From: a virus
Length of the DNA: 38,885 nucleotides
Reading direction: 5' to 3' (one strand)
Virus record (IMG/VR): IMGVR_UViG_3300021197_000236
Location: 1-38,885 of that record
The notes below the pieces were generated by a model. That model did no database searches and had not been told where the DNA came from. It saw only the letters and a program-made list of their open reading frames with translations. The stretch's first letter is position 1. Every line of letters starts with the position of its first letter. A program made the position numbers and the translations under genes. Positions 8,675 through 17,252 of the stretch are shown here, piece after piece.

Positions 8675-9538
8675 TTATGTAAATAATGAGAAGGGATTAA
8701 AACCTCCAAACATACCACCGCCAGAAGAAGAACCACTATTGTCACTGCCTCCATATTGTGATGCAGTTCCTAGCATACCACTATAGAATCCTGCTTTAGT
8801 ATCTGCTAATGCTAAAGAACCTAAAGCTACACCTGAGGCATTAACTCCTGTATGAGAACCTTGACCTATAGCTCTTGATAAATCTGCTTGTTGCATCAAC
8901 ATTCTTGGTGCGTCTATTCCCGCATTACCCATAGCAATCATTTCTCCAGACAACATCTGTCTTTCATTCATTGACATACCTCTAGATTGTAATGCTTCTT
9001 GTAGTCTTCGTTGATTAACTTGTTCACCTAAAGACATCTCAGCGTAAAACTGTTGTGTTCCTCCAACACCCCTAGCTTCGTTTTGTTCTGCTAATCGGTT
9101 CCTATCTTGCCTATCTCTAAACTCATTAGCTTCATCAAACATACGGATTTGGTCCATAGTCCTTGCGTCCATATCAAACTCAGCAAGTTCTTCTCCTGCT
9201 CTAGCTCCTTGACTAAGCCAAGCATCCATAATTCTTTGAACCGCAGGGTCTAATTCCATTAGCATTTCTTCTGTATCTTTATCAAAAGAAACCATACCTC
9301 CGGGTCCTGTAACTCCCTTAGGTAAAGAACGACCATATGCTTCGTCCATTATCATTTTTTGATATTCTAAATTTTCTCTATAGATACCTTCTAATTTACG
9401 TCTACTTCCTGCACCCATAAGAGAACTTAACAATCCTCCTAAGTCTAGATTGCCTTTCTTTTTAGAAGAGCTTGTACTTGTTTGTGGTACAAAAACACCT
9501 CCTCCGGGTTGTGTGTATCCTACTGGTCCATTTGCCAT
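8675..9538 (-). CDS. Putative virion protein, Gly/Met-rich (287 aa)
   Basis: This 287-residue protein has Gly/Ser/Pro-rich ends (MANGPVGYTQPGGG at the start and SGSSSGGGMFGGFNPF near the end). Between them is a Met/Arg/Gln-rich helical centre, roughly residues 50-250. The layout resembles the smaller internal core proteins of short-tailed phages, and it precedes the three larger candidates. I do not recognise a named family. The function is inferred from gene order only. Confidence 0.55.
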   Translation of the reverse strand: MANGPVGYTQPGGGVFVPQTSTSSSKKKGNLDLGGLLSSLMGAGSRRKLEGIYRENLEYQKMIMDEAYGRSLPKGVTGPGGMVSFDKDTEEMLMELDPAVQRIMDAWLSQGARAGEELAEFDMDARTMDQIRMFDEANEFRDRQDRNRLAEQNEARGVGGTQQFYAEMSLGEQVNQRRLQEALQSRGMSMNERQMLSGEMIAMGNAGIDAPRMLMQQADLSRAIGQGSHTGVNASGVALGSLALADTKAGFYSGMLGTASQYGGSDNSGSSSGGGMFGGFNPFSLFT

Positions 9539-9547
9539 TCTATTCTC

Positions 9548-10270
9548 CTATGCTGTGCGTTTCCAAAAATATACTACGATGTATGGTTGTACAGCGTTCC
9601 CTGTGTGAGTGTGTCCACCGCCTCCACCCGTGCTAGCTATTACATTTGAGTTTTGACCATTGTAATCTCCAGTACCAGTTTGTCCTGCGTGATGTCCTGT
9701 GCTACCTGTGTCAACTCCTGATGAACCCATAGCGTGATTATGTGATGGCATTTCAGCTATTGTTAATGTGTGACTTCCTGTATTTGGTGTTTTAGCACCA
9801 CCAGTTTCTTCTGCTGTATCAAAGTCTGTATCACCAGAATCCAAACCTACTAATACTCTACCTCCACCAAAGGCTACCCAAGTTGTTCCGCCTATTGCTG
9901 CAACAACTGCTGCTGAATTAGCGTAATTTACAGTTGTGGTAAATATTGCACCAACTGGATAAGCTGCTGCATTTAAAGTATTTACTGCTGTTGTAACAAA
10001 AGCTGTACTTGCTGCTTGCGTTGTATTTGTTCCTTGTGCAGCAGTAGGTATAGTTGGAACTCCAGTTACAGTTAAAGTACCTGCTACTGTTGCGTTATTT
10101 GCAGCAAAATCCTCTCCACTATCACCATTGGTATCAGCTTTAGAATTAACTGCTGTTCTTACTGTTGTAAACTCAGTATTAAAATCAGAGCCAGATATTA
10201 CTTTCGCAGCATCACTATCTGAGAGAGCATCTTTTCCTGACCAATTGACTGCTAAAGTATAATTACTCAT
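9548..10270 (-). CDS. Tail fibre/receptor-binding tip protein with collar-type C-terminus
   Basis: This 240-residue protein has an N-terminal Ala/Thr-rich beta part followed by YPVGAIFTT, the start of a phage tail-collar-like domain. The C-terminal 80 residues are rich in Gly and His (MPSHNHAM, GGGGGHTHTGNAVQPY) and end IVVYFWKRTA. This is the pattern of T4 gp12-type tips, where His residues bind metal in the trimer. It probably forms a trimeric host-recognition fibre. It overlaps the stop of the nozzle gene by four bases (ATGA-type), which couples the two. It is a second adhesion protein besides the long repeat fibre. Confidence 0.8.
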   Translation of the reverse strand: MSNYTLAVNWSGKDALSDSDAAKVISGSDFNTEFTTVRTAVNSKADTNGDSGEDFAANNATVAGTLTVTGVPTIPTAAQGTNTTQAASTAFVTTAVNTLNAAAYPVGAIFTTTVNYANSAAVVAAIGGTTWVAFGGGRVLVGLDSGDTDFDTAEETGGAKTPNTGSHTLTIAEMPSHNHAMGSSGVDTGSTGHHAGQTGTGDYNGQNSNVIASTGGGGGHTHTGNAVQPYIVVYFWKRTA

Positions 10271-12594
10271 CGTATTTTCCCTTGTAAATGTAAAATTGAT
10301 AAATCTTGTATTGACGCATTATAACCATTACTAACTATAGACATATTTAGTTTTAAAGTTTTAGCACTACCTGCTAAAGGTGTTGAATATTCCTGTAGTC
10401 CATATATAGGAGAATATTTAGCAGGCGATGATGAAGCATTAGGTGGTTGGTCTATTGCTCCTGTATTAGAAATGGTAGTCCAAGTACCTCCTGCTGCTTC
10501 ACAAGTTGCTTGTGTATTGTGTTGACCTATAGTACAGTAAGAAACACCACCATAATCATAAGTAGTGTTTGCACCATACAAAGAAGTAACTGCTCCATAT
10601 AAAGCCACTGTTCCTGTAGTAGCAGGTCTTAAAGAAATTTGAGTTGTTTCAGAAGGAGTCATACCAAAATCTTTGTACCACTTTAAACCTAAAGTAGAGC
10701 CCGAACCACCCTCCAAAACCAATATCATTCTTTTAAGTAAAGAAGATATGGCTCCTTGACTTAAAGGTATCCATATGCTAGACACATCAGCAGTAATCCC
10801 ACTATTAGATAACACAACTGAACCACTAGAGAAAGACATATCCGTATCAAAATAACCTTCATACCCTGCTATTCCCCCATCTTTTTGTCCTGTGATATAC
10901 CCATAAGTTTCTGTATAACACATACTTGCAGGCTCTCTATCGTTGTCAAAAGTCCAAGTAGTTATTCGAGGCTCGCCATTAGGAGTAAAATGTTTAAAGT
11001 CAAACACATAATTAATATTCTTGTCTGTAAACGACAATATGTATATACCTTCATTTTCTACATAAACGCTTTTAATTTTTGTTAAATCACTAATACCGAT
11101 GTTTCTTATTATTGTGTCTTTAATATTTTTACTTATGTCAGTTAAAGGTACTTTGTCTTTTTCTGATGTACGGGCTAATGACCTAAGACCTGTGTTAGAC
11201 AAAAATACTAAGTCATCACCTATAGCTTGAACGCTATCTCTAGCAACACATCCTATTCCTTTAATTACTTCATTAAGTCTAATGTTTCCAATAACGTCAG
11301 GACTTTCATATATAGCTATGTTGTTCTTACCAAATACTGCAAGCTGTCCGTAGAACGGAGCAATAGCTATAATGTCATCTTTGTCCCAAACTTTTTTTAA
11401 ATCTATAGAACCACCACCAGAATACAAAGTAAAGTCGTCACCATCTAATATAGAAGAATAATGTAAGACATCTTTTTCTTCTTCTACACCACCCGCCCAT
11501 ATACGACCATAAGCTCCTGTACCACAACTAGGTTTAAATTCTCCTTCTGTTACTGATAAAGGTGAAAAATCGTTTTTAACTACAGCATTATCTAAATGGT
11601 ATGTAGCAGTAGTATTGCTTGAACCTCTAATACAGCCAGTAAATGTAGTCGAAGTTTTTCCAGTATAAGAAATTATTTCTTCGCCAATAATAATTTTTCC
11701 AGTGCTAGGAAAATTAGTTGTATCATCTACTGTAATAGTTGTTAAAGTAGAATTAGTTTTTATTTCTACAACAGTACCCGTAGAACCTGAAATTACTTCT
11801 GCTACAAGTCCAGTACCAATTCCTAAAATATCGTTAGCAGTAAAAATTTCTCCTACTGCTGGACTAGAATCAGCACCGTTAAGATTAAAATCTGTATCTC
11901 CTAATGCAATAATTTTATAACGATTGCCTGAAACCATATTAGGTGCTGTAGCTGAAGTGCTTGTAGCTGTGCTTCCAACATCTATAGATGTAAAAATATC
12001 ACCTATTTCTGCTTCTTTGCTTGTATCTCCGCTAAGAAGAGACCAATTTGTATTTCCTAAAGCTGTTATTTTATATGTTTTATTAGCAACAACATTGGGT
12101 GCGGTTACTTCACTTCCGTTAGCTAAATTAATTGCATCGGTATGATAAGTGCTAGACCATTTTTCATTTGATGGATAAGAACCATCATACCTTTGTGGTA
12201 TAGTTTCTTTATGAAAACAATGTAATCTGCTATTAAAATTTATAAACTGCCAGTCTCCTGTTGTATTTGCTACTGTGTGTTTTACGTCTGCACCACTACT
12301 AGGAAAGGCAGCATTAGGTGTAGTAAAGTCAATAGTGTAGATGCTAGTACCGTGACTAGCAAAGATTTTATTAGTACCTTGGTCATTGTGTTCTACAATA
12401 GAGTTAATAGATGTACCAGAAGGTACAACTTTTTGTTTTAAACCTTTACGAAATGATATTCTTCCCGATTCTCTTAATACTATATTGTCTGCTAACGTAA
12501 GGTATGAAGGGTCTAGTGAGTTAGGATTGCTTTGAGTATTCAATCCATTAACACCAAAATTGGGTAAAGGTTGTGCTACTAATTGCTTTGCCAT
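10267..12594 (-). CDS. Tail nozzle (tail tubular protein B-like), 775 aa
   Basis: At 775 residues it is close to T7 gp12 (794). It follows the tail-tube adaptor gene directly, overlapping its stop by one base. The N-terminus has the features of this family: an early PNFGVNGLNTQSNP segment, then SGRISFRKGLKQ and many short beta strands. The protein should form the hexameric tail nozzle through which DNA leaves. The recognition rests on length, N-terminal pattern and order. The middle contains Thr/Ser-rich repeats of the form APN-V-KYKI (around residues 165-235) that look like a tandem duplicated beta insertion. Confidence 0.75.
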   Translation of the reverse strand: MAKQLVAQPLPNFGVNGLNTQSNPNSLDPSYLTLADNIVLRESGRISFRKGLKQKVVPSGTSINSIVEHNDQGTNKIFASHGTSIYTIDFTTPNAAFPSSGADVKHTVANTTGDWQFINFNSRLHCFHKETIPQRYDGSYPSNEKWSSTYHTDAINLANGSEVTAPNVVANKTYKITALGNTNWSLLSGDTSKEAEIGDIFTSIDVGSTATSTSATAPNMVSGNRYKIIALGDTDFNLNGADSSPAVGEIFTANDILGIGTGLVAEVISGSTGTVVEIKTNSTLTTITVDDTTNFPSTGKIIIGEEIISYTGKTSTTFTGCIRGSSNTTATYHLDNAVVKNDFSPLSVTEGEFKPSCGTGAYGRIWAGGVEEEKDVLHYSSILDGDDFTLYSGGGSIDLKKVWDKDDIIAIAPFYGQLAVFGKNNIAIYESPDVIGNIRLNEVIKGIGCVARDSVQAIGDDLVFLSNTGLRSLARTSEKDKVPLTDISKNIKDTIIRNIGISDLTKIKSVYVENEGIYILSFTDKNINYVFDFKHFTPNGEPRITTWTFDNDREPASMCYTETYGYITGQKDGGIAGYEGYFDTDMSFSSGSVVLSNSGITADVSSIWIPLSQGAISSLLKRMILVLEGGSGSTLGLKWYKDFGMTPSETTQISLRPATTGTVALYGAVTSLYGANTTYDYGGVSYCTIGQHNTQATCEAAGGTWTTISNTGAIDQPPNASSSPAKYSPIYGLQEYSTPLAGSAKTLKLNMSIVSNGYNASIQDLSILHLQGKIR

Positions 12595-13262
12595 TACTTT
12601 ATATACCAGTCTTGTTCAAATCTATTATGACCACCATCTATTATTATAGCTTGTCTTAACGACGCTGCTGCTTCTTCTGCAGCTAATGATGATTGAGTTC
12701 CGCCATCTTCTCCTCGCTCTGCTAAAGCACGAGACCAAGCTCCAAGTATTACTGGTTGAGCAGGTATCTTTAATGTAGATGCTGCTGTTGTTAAATTATC
12801 TTGATACTTAACTATATCAAAAGATATTGTTTCTGCTTTTGTAGGAACAGGTGTTAAATCTACTTTTAAATTGTTTGAAGTATCAACCCCATTAATACAA
12901 TAATGTGCAGGTTGTCCTGTAGTTTCTGTAGGATATTTAGTAGTATTCATATAATGTTTTGTCACCGGTGACAGAATATCTCCAGTGGCTTGATTAATAA
13001 CATCTAGAATTTGAAACTCTTGACCCGAACTTAAATTATAATTTTTAGTCCCATTAACTGTAGATATGTCTACTGTTTCTCTTAAGCCTGACCAATCGTG
13101 AAAAGACTCTATACTTCTTTTAGCATCATTAACTAAAGAACCAATAACTTTTTGATAAGTAGATATAGTTATGCTGTCGTTAATAGCCCCAGACCAATCA
13201 GTAGATATAGTGTCTTCTCTTAGTCTTATTAATACTTGATTTATTAGTTCTTTGTATGTCAT
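12594..13262 (-). CDS. Tail tubular protein A-like adaptor
   Basis: This protein is 222 residues from the ATG at 13262, chosen because AAGGGGAAATA precedes it and it overlaps the holin stop by one base. The longer open frame, to 13319, lies inside the holin gene. The beginning MTYKELINQVLIRLREDT is typical of phage tail tubular A / gp11-type adaptor proteins, which join portal to nozzle. A palindrome copy (12960-12973) is read as LSPVTK in the middle. Adjacent to the nozzle gene, it completes the short-tail module. Confidence 0.75.
   Translation of the reverse strand: MTYKELINQVLIRLREDTISTDWSGAINDSITISTYQKVIGSLVNDAKRSIESFHDWSGLRETVDISTVNGTKNYNLSSGQEFQILDVINQATGDILSPVTKHYMNTTKYPTETTGQPAHYCINGVDTSNNLKVDLTPVPTKAETISFDIVKYQDNLTTAASTLKIPAQPVILGAWSRALAERGEDGGTQSSLAAEEAAASLRQAIIIDGGHNRFEQDWYIK
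12960..12973. repeat. TGTCACCGGTGACA palindrome, inside the tail adaptor gene
   Basis: An exact copy, the only one in the leftward virion arm. It is translated in a different frame from most copies, as L-S-P-V-T-K, so protein conservation does not explain the repeat. Confidence 0.7.
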
Positions 13263-13699
13263 TATTTCCCCTTGGCTAATTGTGCACCAAAATAAAATTC
13301 TATAATCATTGTAGCCCAAGCAAACACTTCATCAAACTTAAGCACTGCTCCTGCCTGTACTGTAACATACTCTATTGTGTCTGGTGTAAGTTCAAAGCCA
13401 AGTAAACTTGCTCCTTCAATTACAGTAGGAATTACAGTTGGCACATTAAAAAATACAGGTGCTACCTGAGTAAATATAATTAAAGATAATATAACAAATA
13501 TGATTACTCGTCTATTAAGAGCAGCCATTGGACTTTCTTTGTCTGCAGCAGACCTAGCATCATTAATTGATTTGTCTCTGACTGCAAATTGTTGCATCAT
13601 CAACTTTTGATTTTCTTGTGCTGCTTGACTCTTTAGTGCAAACAACTTACCAACAAACCCAAGGGCTATTGGTGCTATGTTAGTTAAAAGTGCTATCAT
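13262..13699 (-). CDS. Three-helix holin-like membrane protein (GTA-holin type)
   Basis: This protein is 145 residues from the ATG at 13699, which has a GGAG upstream and overlaps the stop of the preceding gene. The frame is open to 13774 but without a better signal. There are hydrophobic segments at about residues 3-18, 65-85 and 115-140, and a charged Gln/Lys/Ala-rich helix between the first two. The N-terminus (LLTNIAPIALGFVGKLFAL) matches what I know of the three-TM holin family of gene-transfer-agent type. It would make the inner-membrane lesion for lysis. Neighbouring small membrane proteins support a lysis cassette. Confidence 0.65.
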   Translation of the reverse strand: MIALLTNIAPIALGFVGKLFALKSQAAQENQKLMMQQFAVRDKSINDARSAADKESPMAALNRRVIIFVILSLIIFTQVAPVFFNVPTVIPTVIEGASLLGFELTPDTIEYVTVQAGAVLKFDEVFAWATMIIEFYFGAQLAKGK

Positions 13700-13905
13700 A
13701 ATACTACTCCTAATGCTTCCATAAGTCCTACGTTTGCAATAACATAAAAGATAATTGCACCATAGACGCCCCATTTAATTTGTAATAGTGAGGTATTTAT
13801 CTTAGCTATACATTTGTTTGTGTCGTCAATCTTACTAAACAACTTTGCTATTTGACCTGCGTGTTTGTCTAGTTGTACTTGCATTCTTCTAAGCTCGTCT
13901 TCCAT
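13696..13905 (-). CDS. Small coiled-coil plus one-TM protein, lysis-associated candidate
   Basis: This 69-residue protein has an amphipathic helix (residues 1-42, containing LRRMQVQLDKHAGQIAKLF) followed by one membrane segment (about 47-66). This is the layout of the XhlA/hemolysin-type accessory holin family. It overlaps the holin start by four bases. I infer an accessory lysis role from topology and context. It could instead be a membrane-anchored regulator of the holin. Confidence 0.6.
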   Translation of the reverse strand: MEDELRRMQVQLDKHAGQIAKLFSKIDDTNKCIAKINTSLLQIKWGVYGAIIFYVIANVGLMEALGVVL

Positions 13906-14055
13906 TTACTTCCCCACATTTTTCATAGCTACTCTGTGTGACTCAGTAAAGCTCAAACCTTTTCTCATAAGCCTTTTCATCTCTTCCATATGTTTCTTGC
14001 TATGGTGTTTTTTATGCTTATCTAGAGTAGCTAGTTGTCTTTTAGTAAGTGCCAT
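13906..14055 (-). CDS. Small basic His/Lys/Met-rich phage protein
   Basis: This 49-residue minus-strand frame starts at the ATG at 14055, and its stop directly adjoins the next start. It reads MALTKRQLATLDKHKKHHSK and then KHMEEMKRLMRKG, strongly basic, with a C-terminal FTESHRVAMKNVGK. Very similar short basic proteins are, to my knowledge, common beside holins in marine podoviruses, with no assigned function. It might bind nucleic acid or the capsid interior. Confidence 0.65.
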   Translation of the reverse strand: MALTKRQLATLDKHKKHHSKKHMEEMKRLMRKGLSFTESHRVAMKNVGK

Positions 14056-14114
14056 TACTTTTTCTTTTTACCGTTACCTTTAGTTTTTTTATAAGGTTTG
14101 TTACCGTATCCCAT
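14055..14114 (-). CDS. 19-residue lysine-rich peptide
   Basis: A 19-codon frame (MGYGNKPYKKTKGNGKKKK) is preceded by a strong ribosome site (AAGGAGATATT). Its stop overlaps the start of the next gene by one base. The good signal and exact packing between genes argue that it is translated. Similar Gly/Lys micro-proteins are found in other phage genomes in my recollection, with unknown role. Confidence 0.55.
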   Translation of the reverse strand: MGYGNKPYKKTKGNGKKKK

Positions 14115-14123
14115 AATATCTCC

Positions 14124-14591
14124 TTAGTTTGCTAGTGGATTGTCTAATGATTCTTGTATCCGTTTGTTTATATCCTCTTTAGTTTTCTCTACTTTTATCT
14201 CAAACCTATCTAACTTTGTATCATAGTTAGTAAGTTTAGTATCTACTGATTGTAACTTAGTATCTACTTTAGATTCTAAAGACCATTGACTATTGCGTAG
14301 GTCTGTCATATCTTTCTTTAATTCTATCTTAATAGCGTTAGCGTGTTCTTCAATTCTAATTACATCACTAGATGTTTTTTTCATTTGTGACTCTATAGCT
14401 CCAAGGTCCAAATTTGCGATTCCTTCGACTTTTTGATACATAAGAAAGCCACCGTATAGAGTACCAATAATCGTTGAAATAAAAGCAAATGCTGCTACTA
14501 TACTTGTACCACTTAAACGTAGACCAAACAGCTTGAGCTTCTTATCTTTTATGCCCTCGCCTTTGCTTACTAATTCTTCTAGGTCTGCCAT
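14124..14591 (-). CDS. Membrane-anchored coiled-coil protein, possible inner-membrane spanin
   Basis: This 155-residue protein has a short cytoplasmic N-terminus, a single membrane segment (about residues 30-53, VAAFAFISTIIGTLYGGFL) and then a long heptad-rich region to the end (SVDTKLTNYDTKLDRFEIKV). This N-in, coiled-coil-out layout resembles inner-membrane spanins. It also resembles generic tethering proteins. Its start overlaps the stop of the exported-protein gene, so it is co-translated with that block. The lysis role is an inference. Confidence 0.55.
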   Translation of the reverse strand: MADLEELVSKGEGIKDKKLKLFGLRLSGTSIVAAFAFISTIIGTLYGGFLMYQKVEGIANLDLGAIESQMKKTSSDVIRIEEHANAIKIELKKDMTDLRNSQWSLESKVDTKLQSVDTKLTNYDTKLDRFEIKVEKTKEDINKRIQESLDNPLAN

Positions 14592-15013
14592 TAGTTTTCA
14601 AATCCACCGTCTTGTAATTGCCTTAAGTATTCTATTTCTTGTTTAAGTTTCTGTACCTCTAGTCTTCTACGTTGTAATTCTAGTTGGTATAAAGTATTAC
14701 AATTAATTCTTTCACTCGGTCCATCTAAAGGTATTATAATTCTAGCATACAAACCTATGTCTTTAGTCTGTGGTCTCTCTCCTTCTTTGCCTATAATCGG
14801 TGTGACTGCGTTGTTTATTATTCCAGTCATACCTAACTCAAAGTTAGTAGTACCACCTATGCTATTCTTACAATCTAAATCACCGGCTCTAATACTATCT
14901 GTACCACTATTGTATCCTGCACTAGGCAAGGAAAAGGTCATTGAGTTACTGTCTGCTATAACCTGTGTACTAAGAAAAAAGGCGTAGCAACACACATACC
15001 TTAACCACTTCAC
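14591..15013 (-). CDS. Exported protein with C-terminal coiled coil
   Basis: This 140-residue protein starts at a GTG overlapping the preceding stop (GTGA). It has a clear signal peptide (VCCYAFFLSTQVIA) cleaved near residue 21. The mature domain has two Cys (C..DLDCKNS and RINCNT), probably disulphide-bonded in the periplasm. A C-terminal coiled coil follows (LYQLELQRRRLEVQKLKQEI). The protein should be secreted and oligomeric. I have no named family. It belongs to a run of five exported proteins and follows the chaperone-like one directly. Confidence 0.65.
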   Translation of the reverse strand: MKWLRYVCCYAFFLSTQVIADSNSMTFSLPSAGYNSGTDSIRAGDLDCKNSIGGTTNFELGMTGIINNAVTPIIGKEGERPQTKDIGLYARIIIPLDGPSERINCNTLYQLELQRRRLEVQKLKQEIEYLRQLQDGGFEN

Positions 15014-15381
15014 TTAAACCTCGAACATATTCTTGATGCTATCATTGTCTTAGTTTCTTTGCTTCCTCTTAGCTTAGACAAAGAACATATATATTCTGCC
15101 CTGTCTACGTTTTTTGAACCAATATATACATCAAATTTAACGTGGCTTAAGTAATCTAACTTTAATATTTTATAATCAGTTACAAAAGGTATTGGCTTCC
15201 ACTCTTTATCAAATACGCCAATCTCATAATATTTAACATCTTCTCTCTTGTTGAACATACTCATTGTAGTTTTGTGTACTCCTTCTAACTGAGTTACAGA
15301 CCACTTTGGATATGTCGGTGTCATCTCGTGAGCTGCTACAGATGTACATAGCAGTGCCCACAGTATTACTGAGCGACACAT
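15010..15381 (-). CDS. Exported beta-sandwich protein, pilus-chaperone-like
   Basis: This 123-residue protein has a signal peptide (VILWALLCTSVAA, cleavage before HEMTP). The mature part alternates short beta strands (TMSMFNKREDVKYYEIGVF, then PIPFVTDYKILKLDYLSHV) in the order of the N-terminal immunoglobulin-like domain of periplasmic pilus chaperones. At about 100 residues it is only half a normal two-domain chaperone. It starts inside the end of the pilin-like lipoprotein gene, so the two are coupled. The similarity is judged by eye and needs a profile search. A simple secreted Ig-like protein is the alternative. Confidence 0.55.
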   Translation of the reverse strand: MCRSVILWALLCTSVAAHEMTPTYPKWSVTQLEGVHKTTMSMFNKREDVKYYEIGVFDKEWKPIPFVTDYKILKLDYLSHVKFDVYIGSKNVDRAEYICSLSKLRGSKETKTMIASRICSRFK

Positions 15382-15884
15382 TCAGCAACTACTACTGCTG
15401 TATAAGAACCGCCCGGAAATGCTTTGTTCTGTCCACCACCATAAGTAGCTTGTGACTGAACATCTATCCATAAAGTTCCTGCGTGTCCCATAGCGTATTG
15501 TCTCAAAGCACCAGTAGTTGTACTAGCTGTCTGGTATCCATCAAAGTCACTGCCAGATGATTGTGCTACTGCTACTGCACCTGTCCAAGCAACTGTGTCA
15601 CTTAGGCTAGGGCTAGAGCTAAAAGAAGTAGGATAACTAACCTGTGCAAAATAAGCATTAGCAAGCGATACGTCAAACCTTACAATAGGTTTCTGACCAC
15701 CACTAGCAGGTGTTGTTGTTAAAGTATAAGCGTTAGGGTTTCCGTAGACTCCGGGAGTATCTGTGTTTACTATACATCTAGACTCTACTGAGCCTATAAT
15801 ATCTGCGTTTGCTTCTACCTTACTAGCGAACAAAGAGCAACCAGTAAGACTAAGAACTAAAGTTGTTAATAATAATTTATTCAT
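15366..15884 (-). CDS. Lipoprotein with pilin/spore-coat-U-like beta domain
   Basis: This 172-residue protein has the lipobox LTGC (Cys16), so it should be a lipoprotein on the envelope surface or periplasmic face. The mature part is Ser/Thr/Gly-rich, with one Cys early (SRCIVN) and one near the end (AECVAQ). Its final strand pattern (FPGGSYTAVVVAECV) resembles fimbrial and spore-coat-U subunits. It is followed with overlap by a chaperone-like exported protein. Together they look like a minimal pilin-chaperone pair, but no usher is seen. The function is unknown; changing the host surface or blocking superinfection are possibilities. Confidence 0.55.
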   Translation of the reverse strand: MNKLLLTTLVLSLTGCSLFASKVEANADIIGSVESRCIVNTDTPGVYGNPNAYTLTTTPASGGQKPIVRFDVSLANAYFAQVSYPTSFSSSPSLSDTVAWTGAVAVAQSSGSDFDGYQTASTTTGALRQYAMGHAGTLWIDVQSQATYGGGQNKAFPGGSYTAVVVAECVAQ

Positions 15885-16762
15885 TTGTATTGTTCCTCTA
15901 TCATTTGATTCATTAAATTGTCTTGGGCTAAACTTTGTAGTGCTCTTCTGTTATCAACTACTTCTCCTCCGTCCAATGAAATAGATTCCCTGTATACTCC
16001 TCCGGGAACTGTCGCTGCGTAATAAGATGTTACATTAGTAGCGTTATTTATTGATTGTAGTAAAGCAGCTTGTGATACTGTGTTAGCTATCGTTAGAGCA
16101 TTTTCAGATGCAGCCAAAGCCATTTCTAGTCTGCCTTCATCTTCTTCGTCTTTCTCTCTCTCTTCCCTTTCTTCTTCTTCTTTCTCATACAAGTCACTAT
16201 CGGTTTCTTCAGTAGCATCTATAACTGCGTCATCATCAAGTGCATCGTATACTTCTATTTTAGGTATAACAGGCATTGGCTCAACATAACCCGGACAACT
16301 CTTGTCATTTTGTGGGTCAAAACATTTGTCAAACCTATACATATAAACTACTTTTGCATCTTTTAGTTCTCCTGTGCCAGTAGTTTGTATTGAACCTTCG
16401 CCAAACTGACTAACTGGTGTGTATGGTAGAGGTATAAGTTTTTGTATTTTCATACCTGTGCCATCAGTCCAGTCTTGTGTATCTTGAAAAATATAACCAC
16501 CATCTACATCTTCATTCTGCACTGTAACTATGTACTCATCTCCGGCTTCTTTTGTTACCTCATAATTATAGATAACACCACTTATGTCTAATCCGTCTTG
16601 TACATTAACTCCTAGTGTGTCTGACGTCATACTCCATATTAAACCATCTACAGCAGCATTGCCTGTATATCCAAATATATAACTAGAAGAATATGAAGGC
16701 TGCTGCAACAGTACCCATAATGCTAAGAGCCTTATCACGTTTTTCTTGTACACTGAGTTCAT
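15881..16762 (-). CDS. Exported protein with acidic linker and helical C-terminus (293 aa)
   Basis: This protein is 293 residues from the ATG at 16762, chosen for its strong upstream AGGAGAAAG. The frame is open 16 codons further, inside the previous gene. A signal peptide (LLALWVLLQQPSYSS) is followed by a beta-rich domain with two Cys (KCFDPQNDKSCPG). A very acidic run around residues 195-220 (EEEEREEREKDEEDE) comes next, then an Ala/Ser-rich helix. I do not recognise a family. The start lies 80 bases inside the preceding gene, which shows compact packing of the exported block. Confidence 0.6.
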   Translation of the reverse strand: MNSVYKKNVIRLLALWVLLQQPSYSSSYIFGYTGNAAVDGLIWSMTSDTLGVNVQDGLDISGVIYNYEVTKEAGDEYIVTVQNEDVDGGYIFQDTQDWTDGTGMKIQKLIPLPYTPVSQFGEGSIQTTGTGELKDAKVVYMYRFDKCFDPQNDKSCPGYVEPMPVIPKIEVYDALDDDAVIDATEETDSDLYEKEEEEREEREKDEEDEGRLEMALAASENALTIANTVSQAALLQSINNATNVTSYYAATVPGGVYRESISLDGGEVVDNRRALQSLAQDNLMNQMIEEQYK

Positions 16763-17252
16763 CTTTCTCCTCTGGCATTGGTATTGATTCTGTATGGACA
16801 GCCCAAGCATCTTTAGCCTGCTGTCCTATGAGCCCATCTATGGGGCAGGGGGTCCCGGCTTGCATCATCCCAGACCAAATATCTGGGTCTTGGCAGAGGA
16901 CTGAAACTGCTGCGACCTTCATACCAAAGTTATATAGTTTCTGTGCTTTTTTAAGTCTTAAGCAGTTCTCTTCTGTATACGTTGTTCCCATTGAGATACC
17001 AAGTATCTGTGTCTGTACTGAACCACTAGAACTAATTGTACATAAGTCTGAGTTACTGCCTCCGCTAATTTGTGGTGCTATTGCACTTGGCGGTGGACTT
17101 TCTACCTTAGTTGTCTGATTGCCATTTGTTGTAACTGTTGATGTAGACTCCGTAACTATAGTATCAGCAGCCATTACTGGCAATACAAACACTATCCAAA
17201 ACGCTGTAACTATTAACCCAGCTATAAGGTTGTTACGAAGTCTGTCAGACAT
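16683..17252 (-). CDS. Exported or membrane-anchored protein with Cys pairs (189 aa)
   Basis: This 189-residue protein has an N-terminal hydrophobic segment (residues 9-28, LIAGLIVTAFWIVFVLPVMA) ending at a likely signal-peptidase site. A Thr/Ser/Pro-rich linker follows, then a domain with four Cys and the segment LKKAQKLYNFGMKVAAVSVL. A second hydrophobic patch closes the protein (LSIMGTVAAAFIFF). It is the first of five exported products. Local base composition rises in GC near 16830-16865. No family is recognised. Confidence 0.6.
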   Translation of the reverse strand: MSDRLRNNLIAGLIVTAFWIVFVLPVMAADTIVTESTSTVTTNGNQTTKVESPPPSAIAPQISGGSNSDLCTISSSGSVQTQILGISMGTTYTEENCLRLKKAQKLYNFGMKVAAVSVLCQDPDIWSGMMQAGTPCPIDGLIGQQAKDAWAVHTESIPMPEEKDELSVQEKRDKALSIMGTVAAAFIFF

